Position numbers and translations under genes: made by a program. From assembly GCA_025362315.1 (NCBI GenBank), contig JANYGP010000074.1, positions 1 through 39,847 of the forward strand: a stretch of DNA of 39,847 bases, read 5' to 3'. The notes under the pieces are model-generated. The model was not told where the DNA came from. It searched no databases and saw only the letters and a program-made list of their open reading frames with translations. Of this stretch, positions 6,664-14,612 are shown one piece after another. Numbering within the stretch: position 1 is the first letter of the stretch; each line of letters starts with the position of its first letter. Source of the stretch: Polaromonas sp. Lineage in GTDB: Bacteria; Pseudomonadota; Gammaproteobacteria; Burkholderiales; Burkholderiaceae_C.

Positions 6664-7678
6664 TCCACATCTCTTTGTCACGCTCGGCTGTCCAGATGCG
6701 CGGGTTTTTGATGCCGCTGGCTTCGTCGAACGCGCGGCTGACATCAAACGGCAGGCAGTGCTCGTAAATAAACACGTGGCCAAAGATCGGGTCCATGGTT
6801 TTGCGGGTGTGCGCCATCGCGGCTTTCAAGTCCATGCCCTCAGCCGCTGCCTCTTTGCCCGCCTGGTACAGCGTTTGCACCCAGCGCTGGGTGTAGTCGA
6901 TGGCTTTGTTGACATTGGCTGCACCCTTCATCGCTTCACCCCGGCCGGGAACAATTGCCTCCGCATTCAGTGCACGCAACGCTTCCAGCGTGGCGGGCCA
7001 TTCTTGCAGTTGCGCGTCGCCGGTGTAAACGCCTGCTTCGTACTCCACCAGGTCGCCTGAGAACAGCACCTTTTCTGCTTCAACCCAGGCAATCGTGTCG
7101 CCGCGCGTGTGACCCGGGCCGGGGTGCCAGATTTGCACTTTGACGTTGCCCAGATCCAGCGTCAGTTTGCCAGGTACTTCATTTTTGGTCGGGTTGCCAC
7201 CGCCAATCACCATCGTCGGCCAGGTCAGGCCGGGCACGCTTTCCGAGTTCCGAAACAGGCGTGGAAAGCGTTCCATCTCGCTTTGCATGTCCTGTGCACC
7301 GCGCTCGACAATCAGCTCGTAAGTGCCCTGGCTTGCTATGACCTCTGTAGCGCCTTCGGCAATGTAGGCGCTGGCTCCCAACACACGTACGGCGTGGTAG
7401 TGTGTCAGCAGCACGTACTTGATGGGCTTGCTGCTGACTTCTCGTATGCGCGCTATCAGGTCTTGCGCCATGGCCGGTGTGGCAGTCGCATCACTGACCA
7501 TGATGAATTTGTCGCCAATGATGACGCCCGAATTCGGGTCGCCTTCAGCGGTGTAGGCCCAGCAGTGGGGGCTGAGCTGCTCAAAGGTGATTTTTTTGTC
7601 TTCCAGGTCGGCCTGGGAGGCAAAAGCTTTTGTGGCCGTGTTCGCTGTGTTGGCTGTGTTGGCTGTGGTCATGGTCAT
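6647..7678 (-). CDS. Metallo-beta-lactamase-fold hydrolase with depleted second metal site
   Basis: A 343-residue MBL-fold protein. The usual HxHxDH motif reads THYHAVRVLG (near residue 92), so the two first histidines remain but Asp and His are Val and Arg. GPGHTRGDT supplies the third histidine and SGDLVEY the bridging Asp. The C-terminal PGHG motif reads PGRG. By analogy with known MBL enzymes, site 1 is kept and site 2 is lost. I recall the same HYHAVRVLGA string in related proteobacterial proteins, so this is probably a subfamily trait and not damage. The N-terminus has a repetitive TANTANTANTATKA run. It is the last gene of the long minus-strand cluster, 74 bases after the aldolase gene, with its own palindromic upstream region. 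The substrate is unknown. Confidence 0.85.
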   Translation of the reverse strand: MTMTTANTANTANTATKAFASQADLEDKKITFEQLSPHCWAYTAEGDPNSGVIIGDKFIMVSDATATPAMAQDLIARIREVSSKPIKYVLLTHYHAVRVLGASAYIAEGATEVIASQGTYELIVERGAQDMQSEMERFPRLFRNSESVPGLTWPTMVIGGGNPTKNEVPGKLTLDLGNVKVQIWHPGPGHTRGDTIAWVEAEKVLFSGDLVEYEAGVYTGDAQLQEWPATLEALRALNAEAIVPGRGEAMKGAANVNKAIDYTQRWVQTLYQAGKEAAAEGMDLKAAMAHTRKTMDPIFGHVFIYEHCLPFDVSRAFDEASGIKNPRIWTAERDKEMWNALQA

Positions 7679-7687
7679 CTTTGAGTT

Positions 7688-7719
7688 ATTACGATTTTAC
7701 CTAATCGTAATGGATTACG
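7688..7719. promoter_or_regulatory. Overlapping palindromes upstream of the MBL-fold gene
   Basis: ATTACGATT (7688-7696) and AATCGTAAT (7703-7711) form a perfect 9-bp inverted repeat with a 6-base spacer. A second one, CGTAAT-GG-ATTACG (7706-7719), overlaps it, giving three ATTACG half-sites. The block sits 10-41 bases before the MBL start and includes TAAAAT-like bases on the minus strand, so it looks like a repressor operator over a promoter. The regulator is unknown. Confidence 0.5.
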
Positions 7720-7752
7720 CATGGTTGAATCTGGTCCAGCCAGGCAGCAGGT

Positions 7753-8574
7753 TCAATAGTCCAGTTTCGCCCGGCCGCCCTGTGCCGCATCCTTGAAAGC
7801 GCGCATGATCAGCCCGGTCGTCACCGTGGCGAAGTAGCGGGCACCCCAGCCGCTGTAGCGCTGCTCTTCGTCCAGAGTCAAGGCCAGCACACCTGCACAT
7901 TTGCCCGTTGCAGCGATGGCGGTGATGGCGCTTTGCATGGCAGCCTGCACGGGTGCGTCGCTCCAGCGGTTCTCATGGCCCATGCTGTGCGCCAGGTCGT
8001 TGGGGCCAATGAACACGGCGTCCACACCGTCCACGGCAGCAATGGCGGCCGCATTGGCCACGCCCTCTGGCGTTTCGATCATCACAATCAGTGCAACGCC
8101 TTCATTGCTGGCAGCCACATGCTGAGGCCCGCCAAAAGCGCCATACCCTGCAGCACGTGTGCTGAAGGCCGAGCCGCGCTGGCCGCTGATGCCTTTTACA
8201 CCGGCAGCCAACGGGTACTTGACGAGTTGCACCAGCCGTGCCGCATGCTCCGCCGTGTTGACCATCGGGATTTGCAGCGCGCCCGCGCCGGCGTCGAGCG
8301 TGCGGGCAATGTCATGCTCCAGGCAGCGCACGGCTGCGGGCATGCCGGATGCCAGCGCTGCACGCAGCATGTTCTCGGTGGTTTCCAACCCGGACGTGCC
8401 GTGTTCGTTGTCAATGATGACGAAGTCAAACCCGGCATAAGCGCACATTTCGACAATCGCAGGCGACGGGATGCCATTGAAGATGGCGCGCAATGTTTGC
8501 TGGCCGCGCAGCATGGCCGACAGGCGCGTGTCCAGCGGGCGCGGACGGCCGGGTGTGTTGGTCACGCTGGTCAT
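7753..8574 (-). CDS. HpcH/HpaI aldolase (class II pyruvate-type aldolase)
   Basis: A 273-residue TIM-barrel aldolase. Seen motifs are FDFVIIDNEHG (near residue 50), an arginine at AAVRCLEHDIARTLDAGA, the metal-binding MIETPEGVAN (Glu) and VDAVFIGPNDLAHSMGH (Asp). VKGISGQRGSAFSTRAAGYG replaces the usual glycine/arginine loop. Family members cleave 4-hydroxy-2-oxo acids to pyruvate plus an aldehyde, or act on 2-keto-3-deoxy sugar acids, with a divalent metal. The start overlaps the stop of the MetE-like gene by ATGA, so the two are coupled. This is the best candidate for the carbon-carbon cleavage step of the cluster. Exact substrate unknown. Confidence 0.9.
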   Translation of the reverse strand: MTSVTNTPGRPRPLDTRLSAMLRGQQTLRAIFNGIPSPAIVEMCAYAGFDFVIIDNEHGTSGLETTENMLRAALASGMPAAVRCLEHDIARTLDAGAGALQIPMVNTAEHAARLVQLVKYPLAAGVKGISGQRGSAFSTRAAGYGAFGGPQHVAASNEGVALIVMIETPEGVANAAAIAAVDGVDAVFIGPNDLAHSMGHENRWSDAPVQAAMQSAITAIAATGKCAGVLALTLDEEQRYSGWGARYFATVTTGLIMRAFKDAAQGGRAKLDY

Positions 8575-9737
8575 GCTGCTTCAGTTGCCCACAGTTGTTT
8601 ACTGGCCAGCGCCGCACCTTCGGCCAGGCTTTTCAGCTTGGCATAGGCAATTGGCGGATGCACCGCCCCAAAGCCGGCGAAGGTGCCAAAGCCGCAGTCG
8701 GTACCGGCCATCACGCGGTCACGCCCCACAATGTCCGCGTATTGCACCAGCCGCTGCATGATCAGGCGCGGGTGCTCAATAAAGTTGTTGGTCGAGTCGA
8801 GCAAACCAGGGCACAAAATCTTGTTGTCAGGCACCAGGCCTTTGGCTTGTGCTGCTTGCCACACTTCCCACTCATGCGCATGGCGCGGGTTGGCACCTTC
8901 AAACAAAATCGTCGCCGGCTTGGCCTTGCAAACCAGGCCCAGCACGCGGTCCAGGCCAATGTCGTGGTGGTGCGGGCCTTCGTAGTTGCCCCAGCAGATG
9001 TGCATGCGGATTTTGTCAGCCGGTATGTTGCGCAGCGCGTGGTTGAGGGCTTCGACCTGCATGTTGGCATTCTTTAAAAACTCTTCTTCGGTTGCATCCC
9101 GAAACTTGATGTGCCGGCCCATGCCCAGGTCGGGTGCATCAATTTGCAGGTCAAGGCCGGCCGCTACGATGGCTTCGTATTCGGTGCTCATCGCGTTGGC
9201 CAGTGCCTCCAGGTATTTTTCATGGCTGGGGTAATAGTTGTTGGGCTGAAACACCGCAATCACGCCGGGACTGGCGCTGTTCATAAAAGCTCTGCTGGCC
9301 CCGTGCGCCCGGCAAGCGTATTTGAGGTTGGCGATGTCTTTGTGCAGGCCACTCAGGTCTTTGACTGCGATTGGCCCCGAGCAGATGGGGCGCAGATATT
9401 TGGGTGTGGCCCCCAGCTTGGCCAGACGCTCCTTGAAGTCTGGAAAGTCGTCCAGGTCGCGCGGTGTGGCGCGCGGCATCTCGCCAATCTCAAAGCCAGT
9501 CAGGCGGTGGCGAATGTAAGTGGCATAGCTGATTTTGCTGGTCTCGCCGTCGCTGACCACGTCCACGTTCGCCTCTTTTTGTTTAAGCACAACGTTGGAC
9601 ACCTCTTCCTGCATGATGCGGTCAAAAGTAGCTTCGTCGTAATTCATGCCACTGTCTTGGGCAAACAATTGGGTGACGACCCGTTCAGGGCGCGGGAGGC
9701 TGCCGACATGGGTGGTAAGAATTCGGCGGCTTGTCAT
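8571..9737 (-). CDS. Cobalamin-independent methionine synthase C-terminal-like protein
   Basis: A 388-residue protein equal to the catalytic half of MetE only. It begins TSRRILTTHVGSLPRP and carries the zinc ligand set MHICWGN (His, Cys), LFEGANPRH (Glu) and AGTDCGFGTF (Cys). The folate-binding N-terminal half of MetE is absent. Relatives of this size include archaeal core-MetE enzymes and epoxyalkane:CoM-transferase-like proteins, all of which move an alkyl group to or from a thiol. In a catabolic cluster it may remove or transfer a methyl group, which is inference. The ATG at 9735-9737 has a strong AAGGAGCT ribosome site seven bases upstream. An upstream in-frame start at 9791 would overlap the bicupin gene and is rejected. 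Coupled by ATGA to the aldolase gene. Confidence 0.9.
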   Translation of the reverse strand: MTSRRILTTHVGSLPRPERVVTQLFAQDSGMNYDEATFDRIMQEEVSNVVLKQKEANVDVVSDGETSKISYATYIRHRLTGFEIGEMPRATPRDLDDFPDFKERLAKLGATPKYLRPICSGPIAVKDLSGLHKDIANLKYACRAHGASRAFMNSASPGVIAVFQPNNYYPSHEKYLEALANAMSTEYEAIVAAGLDLQIDAPDLGMGRHIKFRDATEEEFLKNANMQVEALNHALRNIPADKIRMHICWGNYEGPHHHDIGLDRVLGLVCKAKPATILFEGANPRHAHEWEVWQAAQAKGLVPDNKILCPGLLDSTNNFIEHPRLIMQRLVQYADIVGRDRVMAGTDCGFGTFAGFGAVHPPIAYAKLKSLAEGAALASKQLWATEAA

Positions 9738-9771
9738 ATCAGCTCCTTTTGTTGTTGAAATTTTCAGCGGG

Positions 9772-10953
9772 CTAACGTTGTGAGCGGTCAACGAATTTTT
9801 TCAATGCAATGTAGCCATTGGCGTCCATGGCCAGACCTGAAGCAGCGGCTGCAGCCACGACATCAGGTGACCAGGTGATGGCTTTCCTCCCATCGCCGGG
9901 TGTCATCAGCAGCAATACGGCATCGACATCGCCCTTGTTTTCAACGCAGCGCCAGACATCGGCTGGCATGGCATAGCTGTCCCACGTGGACGGCGTGCTG
10001 TTCACTATGACTTTAGTAGCTGTTGGCGCCCTATTTACTTGGGCTATATCTGTATTTGATATTGAAATTTCGGCTGAACCCTGATAACAGGTCAATACCT
10101 GGCGTACTGCCAGCTTGTGCATTGAGACGCTGCCGCCCGCAGGTATTTTCAGCCACTCAATTGAAAACCCGTGGGCGTTGGCAATCGGTGCCTGGTGGTT
10201 GCGGTCTTCACTGATGCCCAGCCCGATAACTGGCGCCAGCTGAGCGTCACAGCCTGGCAGAGTGCTGTCAAGAAGTGCCTGGCCTGACCACTTTAGGTCC
10301 GCGAAGCGCACAACCCGCTGCGCCATCTCCTGCGGGCTGAACTGGCGCAGGCGGTCAATCTCACCCTGCTCCATCGGCTCCAGCCGGCGCCTTGAAGCTT
10401 CGTCAAAATGCTGGCCCAAATGCTCGTCAATGATCTGGTAATCGTCCGTCAGATGCACACCATTTTCAGCTGCAGCTTTGAGCGTTTGCGGCGCCCACAA
10501 AATACCGCCCGTGTCGTCGCCACCCAGGGCAGTGAACATGAACCCGTCGGTCGTGCCGACATTCTGAAAGCCCCGGTAAATCCAGGTGGGCACACTGCAA
10601 ATGTCGCCCGGGCTCAGGTCGGCCGTGTGGTGGTCGGGGTTAAAACCCCAATTGAAGTGCCACTGCCCCTGCGTGCAAATAAACACTTCAGCGGTGAAGT
10701 GCATGTGCGGCGGGTTGATGACACCAGCCGGCATCATCACACCGCCGACCTGAAAGCCGTGCTTTTCCCGCAGCGACACGGGCTGCTTGGGGCTTTGCGA
10801 CACGCCCGAGCCAATCAGCGCGTAATTTTGCTTGGGTGCGCAGCCCGGAATGCGGTAGTCCATGAAGGCTTCGGTGCTGTAGCGCAGGCTTGAAAACGGA
10901 ATAAACCGCTCTGCAAGCTGCGCATCGGTCCATGAAGCGGTAGATGAAGACAT
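9772..10953 (-). CDS. Bicupin protein, possible dioxygenase-like
   Basis: A 393-residue protein with two cupin barrels. The first (about residues 60-150) has HMHFTAEVF, the complete His-x-His-x3-Glu of cupin motif 1, but motif 2 (PGDICSVPTWIYRGFQNVG) has Arg where the third metal His is normal. The second barrel (about residues 245-355) has IPAGGSVSMHKLAVRQ and MPADVWRCVEN, with a weaker metal site. Bicupins include ring-cleaving dioxygenases and small-molecule binding proteins. Residues about 293-315 (ISISNTDIAQVNRAPTATK) come from dispersed repeat copy C read in the antisense direction. Start ATG at 10953 follows an AGGAG site. It is part of the cluster, 28 bases after the hydrolase gene and 34 before the MetE-like gene. 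Confidence 0.8.
   Translation of the reverse strand: MSSSTASWTDAQLAERFIPFSSLRYSTEAFMDYRIPGCAPKQNYALIGSGVSQSPKQPVSLREKHGFQVGGVMMPAGVINPPHMHFTAEVFICTQGQWHFNWGFNPDHHTADLSPGDICSVPTWIYRGFQNVGTTDGFMFTALGGDDTGGILWAPQTLKAAAENGVHLTDDYQIIDEHLGQHFDEASRRRLEPMEQGEIDRLRQFSPQEMAQRVVRFADLKWSGQALLDSTLPGCDAQLAPVIGLGISEDRNHQAPIANAHGFSIEWLKIPAGGSVSMHKLAVRQVLTCYQGSAEISISNTDIAQVNRAPTATKVIVNSTPSTWDSYAMPADVWRCVENKGDVDAVLLLMTPGDGRKAITWSPDVVAAAAASGLAMDANGYIALKKFVDRSQR
10011..10060 (+). repeat. Dispersed repeat copy C, inside the bicupin gene (antisense orientation)
   Basis: The plus strand reads TAGTAGCTGTTGGCGCC, CTATTTACTTGGGCTA and ends TATTTGAT, aligning with copy B base for base over much of its length. The host gene reads it from the opposite strand with no stop, encoding the segment around SNTDIAQVNRAPTATK in the second cupin domain. 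Confidence 0.7.
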
Positions 10954-10971
10954 GTTTGATTACTCCTGAAT

Positions 10972-11015
10972 GTATAGCTGCTTACGCATTATTTGTATGG
11001 GCTAGAGGGCTATTT
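10972..11015 (+). repeat. Dispersed repeat copy E, at the 3' end of the alpha/beta hydrolase gene
   Basis: The plus strand reads TATAGCTGCTTACGCATT, then ATTTGTATGGGCTAGAGG. On the minus strand it encodes the last eleven hydrolase residues (LNSPLAHTNNA) and the TAA stop. That stop arises where other copies have CAA (GCGCAAGCAGC becomes GCGTAAGCAGC). Confidence 0.7.
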
Positions 11016-11713
11016 AACCAATGAATGAGGGCTGAATCGAGCTTTGCAGGTGATTCTAGGGGAACAAAGTGTCCACAGTGTGCCAGCTCAATTCGCTTCA
11101 TTGCAGGCTGTGCATCCTGCATTGCTTTTTGCCAGGCAGGTGGGCACAGCCGGTCTTGCTGGCCACTGACAGCCAGCAGGGGACCGTCAAAGGCTTTCAG
11201 GGCATCAAAACCCTGCGGTCTGCTGGCCGCCCACGCAAATTGTGCAAAGGCCGAGCGCTGCGGCGTTTGCACGGCCATCTGCAGCACGCGCTGCTGATAA
11301 AGGCGGCGTTTGGCTTCATGGTGAAAATACGCGGGCTTGACATGCTGGGCCACCACAGCTGCGCCACGCGCCAGCCACAGCTTGTGCAGCCAGGCGCTGC
11401 GGCGCTGGCCTTTGGCGCTGCCAGCTTCTGCGTTGCTGGCAATCATGGCCAGCCGGTCAACACGTTTGGGCGCACGCCGCAGCAGCTCCAGCGCCATCAA
11501 GCCGCCCAGCGAAAACCCGGCCACACTGAATCGGGGTGGAAGGCGCTGGAGCAAACGGGAAATCCAGCTGTCAATATCGCGCAGGTCGGTGTAGTCGGCA
11601 CAAAAAATCACCGCATGACGTTGCAAAGCACGCATCTGGCGTTTGAACATCCGGCAGTCGCAAAGTGTGCCGGGAATCAGCACCAGCGCCGGTTTTGACA
11701 TTGGCAAGATCAT
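10982..11713 (-). CDS. Alpha/beta hydrolase
   Basis: A 243-residue alpha/beta-hydrolase fold protein. It has an oxyanion region LVLIPGTLCDCRMF near residue 12, the nucleophile elbow AGFSLGGLMALELL (Ser near residue 69), the acid SGQQDRLCPP, and the histidine HCGHFVPLE. No signal peptide is seen, so it is cytosolic. Likely an esterase, lactonase or C-C hydrolase; substrate unknown. Its start overlaps the stop of the ABC ATPase gene by ATGA, tying it to the transporter. The last eleven residues and the stop codon come from dispersed repeat copy E. Confidence 0.88.
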   Translation of the reverse strand: MILPMSKPALVLIPGTLCDCRMFKRQMRALQRHAVIFCADYTDLRDIDSWISRLLQRLPPRFSVAGFSLGGLMALELLRRAPKRVDRLAMIASNAEAGSAKGQRRSAWLHKLWLARGAAVVAQHVKPAYFHHEAKRRLYQQRVLQMAVQTPQRSAFAQFAWAASRPQGFDALKAFDGPLLAVSGQQDRLCPPAWQKAMQDAQPAMKRIELAHCGHFVPLESPAKLDSALIHWLNSPLAHTNNA

Positions 11714-12783
11714 GCGCGAATCCGCATGCCTGAAGCTGCATCAAACCAGAACATTTTGGCGGTGGGCAGTGCGATGCCAACATTCTCTCCAATGGCCAGC
11801 CGCAGGCTTTTGTCAGCCTTGACGCTCAAGGTGTGCCCACCGAGCTTGGCAGTGAGCATCACCACATCGCCCAGCAGCTCACAGGCAAAAACCGGCGCTG
11901 TCAGGTGCGCGTGGTGGTGGTCGCAGACGCTGGCGTCTTCAGCGCGTACGCCAACAGTCATGTCACCGCTCCCCGGTGCTGCGATGGGCTGTCTCAAGGC
12001 CAGTGTGCCAAGTGTTTGCAGCTGGCCGTCCTGTACGCGGCCCGGCAACAGGTTCATCGCCGGGTTGCCAATAAAGCTGGCAACAAACGTGTTGACCGGG
12101 TCGTTGTAAATCACTTCAGGCGTGGCAAGTTGCTGGATTTCACCGTTTTTCATCAGCGCCACGCGGTGCGCCAGCGTCATGGCCTCCACCTGGTCGTGCG
12201 TGACGTACAGCGTGGTGACTTGAAGCTCGTGCGCCAGGTGCTTGATCTCTGAACGCATGGCGACGCGCAGTGTGGCGTCCAGGTTTGACAGCGGCTCGTC
12301 CATCAAGAAGACTTTTGGCTGGCGCACCGTGCTGCGGGCCAGTGCCACCCGCTGGCGCTGGCCACCGGACAGCTCGCGGGGGTAGCGGTGCAGGTAGTCC
12401 TGCAGCTCAACGCGCTGGGCGGCTTTGGCAACCAGCGGCTCTTGCGCACTTTTGGAAAGCTTGCGCAGCTTCAACGGATAAGCAATGTTTTGCGCCACGG
12501 TCATGTGCGGGTACAAGCCGTAGTTTTGAAACACCATCGCCACATCGCGCTTTTGGGTGGGCGTCTCGTTCATGCGCTGGCCATCAAATGCAATGGTGCC
12601 CAGTGTTGGCTCTTCAAGCCCCGCCACCATGCGCATGGTGGTGGTTTTGCCGCAGCCGCTGGGGCCAAGGAGAACCAGAAATTCCCGGCCCGCAATATCG
12701 AGGTTGAGGTCCTTGACAACCCGCACGGCCTTGCCGCTGCTGCGGTAGGTTTTGTCAAGATTTTGGAGCGAGATGGCTGTCAT
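11710..12783 (-). CDS. Sugar ABC transporter ATP-binding protein (UgpC/MsmX-type)
   Basis: A 357-residue ATPase. It has Walker A GPSGCGKTT near residue 40, the Q-loop in VFQNYGLYPHMTV, the signature LSGGQRQRVALARS, Walker B VFLMDEPLSNLD and the H-loop TLYVTHDQVEAM. A C-terminal OB/TOBE domain (residues about 240-357) contains VGVRAEDASV. This is the layout of carbohydrate-importer ATPases (CUT1 class). It energises the permease pair encoded just upstream, separated by 10 bases. A paralogous ATPase for the second transporter is encoded at 20678-21757. Confidence 0.95.
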   Translation of the reverse strand: MTAISLQNLDKTYRSSGKAVRVVKDLNLDIAGREFLVLLGPSGCGKTTTMRMVAGLEEPTLGTIAFDGQRMNETPTQKRDVAMVFQNYGLYPHMTVAQNIAYPLKLRKLSKSAQEPLVAKAAQRVELQDYLHRYPRELSGGQRQRVALARSTVRQPKVFLMDEPLSNLDATLRVAMRSEIKHLAHELQVTTLYVTHDQVEAMTLAHRVALMKNGEIQQLATPEVIYNDPVNTFVASFIGNPAMNLLPGRVQDGQLQTLGTLALRQPIAAPGSGDMTVGVRAEDASVCDHHHAHLTAPVFACELLGDVVMLTAKLGGHTLSVKADKSLRLAIGENVGIALPTAKMFWFDAASGMRIRA

Positions 12784-12793
12784 GCAAATATTC

Positions 12794-13660
12794 TTATCGG
12801 GTGCTGCCTGCCGTCAGGGAGCCAATGAACTGCTTGTGAACAGCCAGTGATATCAGCACCATCGGCAGCGTGATGATCATGCCGCTGCTGGCCATCAGCT
12901 CCCACAAATCGCCCCGCTCGGTGCGAAAGCCGATCAGGCCAATTGGCAGCGTCAGCGCGTCCTGTTTGGTCAAAATCAGCGCAAACAAAAACTCGTTCCA
13001 GGTCAGCGTGAAGCTGAACACAGTGGCCGTGATGACGCCGGGCAACGCCACAGGCACAACCATTTCCCACAGCACCCGCAAACGGGACGCACCATCGACC
13101 ATGGCGGATTCTTCCATCTCCAGCGGCACTGCGTCGATAAATCCCTTGATCATCCACACCGCGTAAGGCAGCACGATCGACAGATTGACCAGCACCAGAG
13201 CGCTTCTGGTGTCCAGCCAGCCGAGTTCCTTGAACAGCAAAAAATACGGCAGCACCACCACAGCAGCCGGGATGAACTGCGACGCAATGATGGCCAGAAA
13301 AAGCGGTTGTTTCAAGGGAAAGTCAAAGCGCGAAAACGCATAAGCCGCGCACAGCGCCAGCGGCATGGCAACCAACACCGTGCAGCTGGCCACGATGACG
13401 CTGTTAAGCAGTTTGCTGCCCAGATTCCAGGGGTGCTGAAAAACGGTTTGAATGTTGTCAAGCGTGGGCGTGAACCAAAAGGCGTTGGCCAGTGAATACA
13501 CGTCACGGGGCTGTTTGAAGGCTGTCAGCACAATCCAGAAAATTGGCAAAACGATGGCGGTGATGACCACAAACACCAGCAACTGGCGCATCCAGTTCCA
13601 GGCGCGCTCGCCCGATGGCGTGATGTAACCCAGTGGCACAGCAGATGCCAGTGCGCTCAT
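12794..13660 (-). CDS. Carbohydrate ABC transporter permease (MalG/UgpE-like)
   Basis: A 288-residue inner-membrane permease with about six helices, starting with QLLVFVVITAIVLPIFWIVL. The EAA-type cytoplasmic loop that docks on the ATPase is visible as EMEESAMVDGASRLRVLWEMVVPVALPG. Its partner is the permease encoded immediately upstream, whose stop overlaps this ATG (ATGA). Together they form the channel of a CUT1-type importer. Substrate not determinable. Confidence 0.93.
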   Translation of the reverse strand: MSALASAVPLGYITPSGERAWNWMRQLLVFVVITAIVLPIFWIVLTAFKQPRDVYSLANAFWFTPTLDNIQTVFQHPWNLGSKLLNSVIVASCTVLVAMPLALCAAYAFSRFDFPLKQPLFLAIIASQFIPAAVVVLPYFLLFKELGWLDTRSALVLVNLSIVLPYAVWMIKGFIDAVPLEMEESAMVDGASRLRVLWEMVVPVALPGVITATVFSFTLTWNEFLFALILTKQDALTLPIGLIGFRTERGDLWELMASSGMIITLPMVLISLAVHKQFIGSLTAGSTR

Positions 13661-14538
13661 GACGACGCCTTGCGAAACAGCAAGCGTAAATAAAAGCCTG
13701 CCAGCACCATCAGCACCGCTGTCAGCACATACGCTGCCGCAGCTGCATAGCCCAGGTCGTAATAGTTAAAAGCGGTTTGGTAGACAAAATACGCCAGCGT
13801 TTGCGTACTGGTGCCCGGCCCGCCGCTGGACAGGGTGTAAATGGTGTCGAAAGCTTTGAGCGCAAACACGGTTTTGAGCAGCAACACAATGGCAATCACG
13901 GGCATCAGCTGCGGCAACGTCACGTCCCTGAAGACTGCCCAGTCTGATGCACCGTCGATACGCGCGGCTTCCTGCGTTTCAGCCGGGATGCTGGCCAGCC
14001 CGCCCAGCATGACCAGCGTCATGTACGGCGCCCAGTGCCACACATCGCTGGCAACAACGGCCACCATGGCCAGGGTGGAGTCGGCCAGCCACACCTTGCC
14101 TGCAAACCACGGAATGATGCCGGCAAGCAGGGCCTGGAAAATGCCGTATTCAGGGTTAATAAAAAAGCGGAACGAAATGCCAATGAGTGCCGGGCTCATG
14201 ACAAACGGCACGATCAGCAGCACCCGCGCCAGCGAATTGATGCGCCCCGCATTGCGCAGCAGCAAGGCCAGACCAAGCGAAATCACAAGCGTTGCCAGCA
14301 CGTCAGCACCGACAAAAACAAGCGTGGTGCGTACAGTGTCCCAAAACTCTGGGTCGTCTGTCAGCAAGTTGGTGTAATTTTGTAGGCCGACAAAGTCGCC
14401 AGGCGTGCTCGACTGGGCCAGCTTCCACTGGCGAAAGCTCAAGAGCAGCGAATACGCAAGCGGAAAAGCTGCCATGGCGGCCACCACAATCAGGGTGGGC
14501 GCCAGCAATAACCACTTGAGATGGCGTTCACCTGTCAC
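13657..14538 (-). CDS. Sugar ABC transporter permease (MalF/UgpA-like)
   Basis: A 293-residue permease beginning with a GTG codon (TGERHLKWLLLAPTLIVVAAM) and carrying about six transmembrane helices. Its EAA loop reads ETQEAARIDGASDWAVFRDVTLPQLMP in two parts around the conserved Gly-Ala. It pairs with the following MalG-like permease (ATGA overlap) and lies 74 bases after the binding-protein gene. A GTG start without a strong ribosome site suggests lower expression than the binding protein, as is common in such operons. Confidence 0.92.
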   Translation of the reverse strand: MTGERHLKWLLLAPTLIVVAAMAAFPLAYSLLLSFRQWKLAQSSTPGDFVGLQNYTNLLTDDPEFWDTVRTTLVFVGADVLATLVISLGLALLLRNAGRINSLARVLLIVPFVMSPALIGISFRFFINPEYGIFQALLAGIIPWFAGKVWLADSTLAMVAVVASDVWHWAPYMTLVMLGGLASIPAETQEAARIDGASDWAVFRDVTLPQLMPVIAIVLLLKTVFALKAFDTIYTLSSGGPGTSTQTLAYFVYQTAFNYYDLGYAAAAAYVLTAVLMVLAGFYLRLLFRKASS

Positions 14539-14612
14539 ACAGAGCTTTCAACAGAAGCGAAACATCATCGGTCCGCCTGTCTACCTGTCCACTGATCAAA
14601 AGAGTCAATGGC

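Noticed and set aside
7933..8646. Plus-strand 237-codon open frame antisense to the aldolase gene
   Set aside because: The opposite strand has clear aldolase motifs and codon structure.
9738..9791. Upstream extension of the MetE-like protein
   Set aside because: The ATG at 9737 has AAGGAGCT at ideal spacing; the extension overlaps the bicupin gene.
13740..13770. AGCTGCATAGCCC string resembling the dispersed repeat
   Set aside because: Only a few bases match and the spacing is wrong; it encodes an ordinary permease helix.
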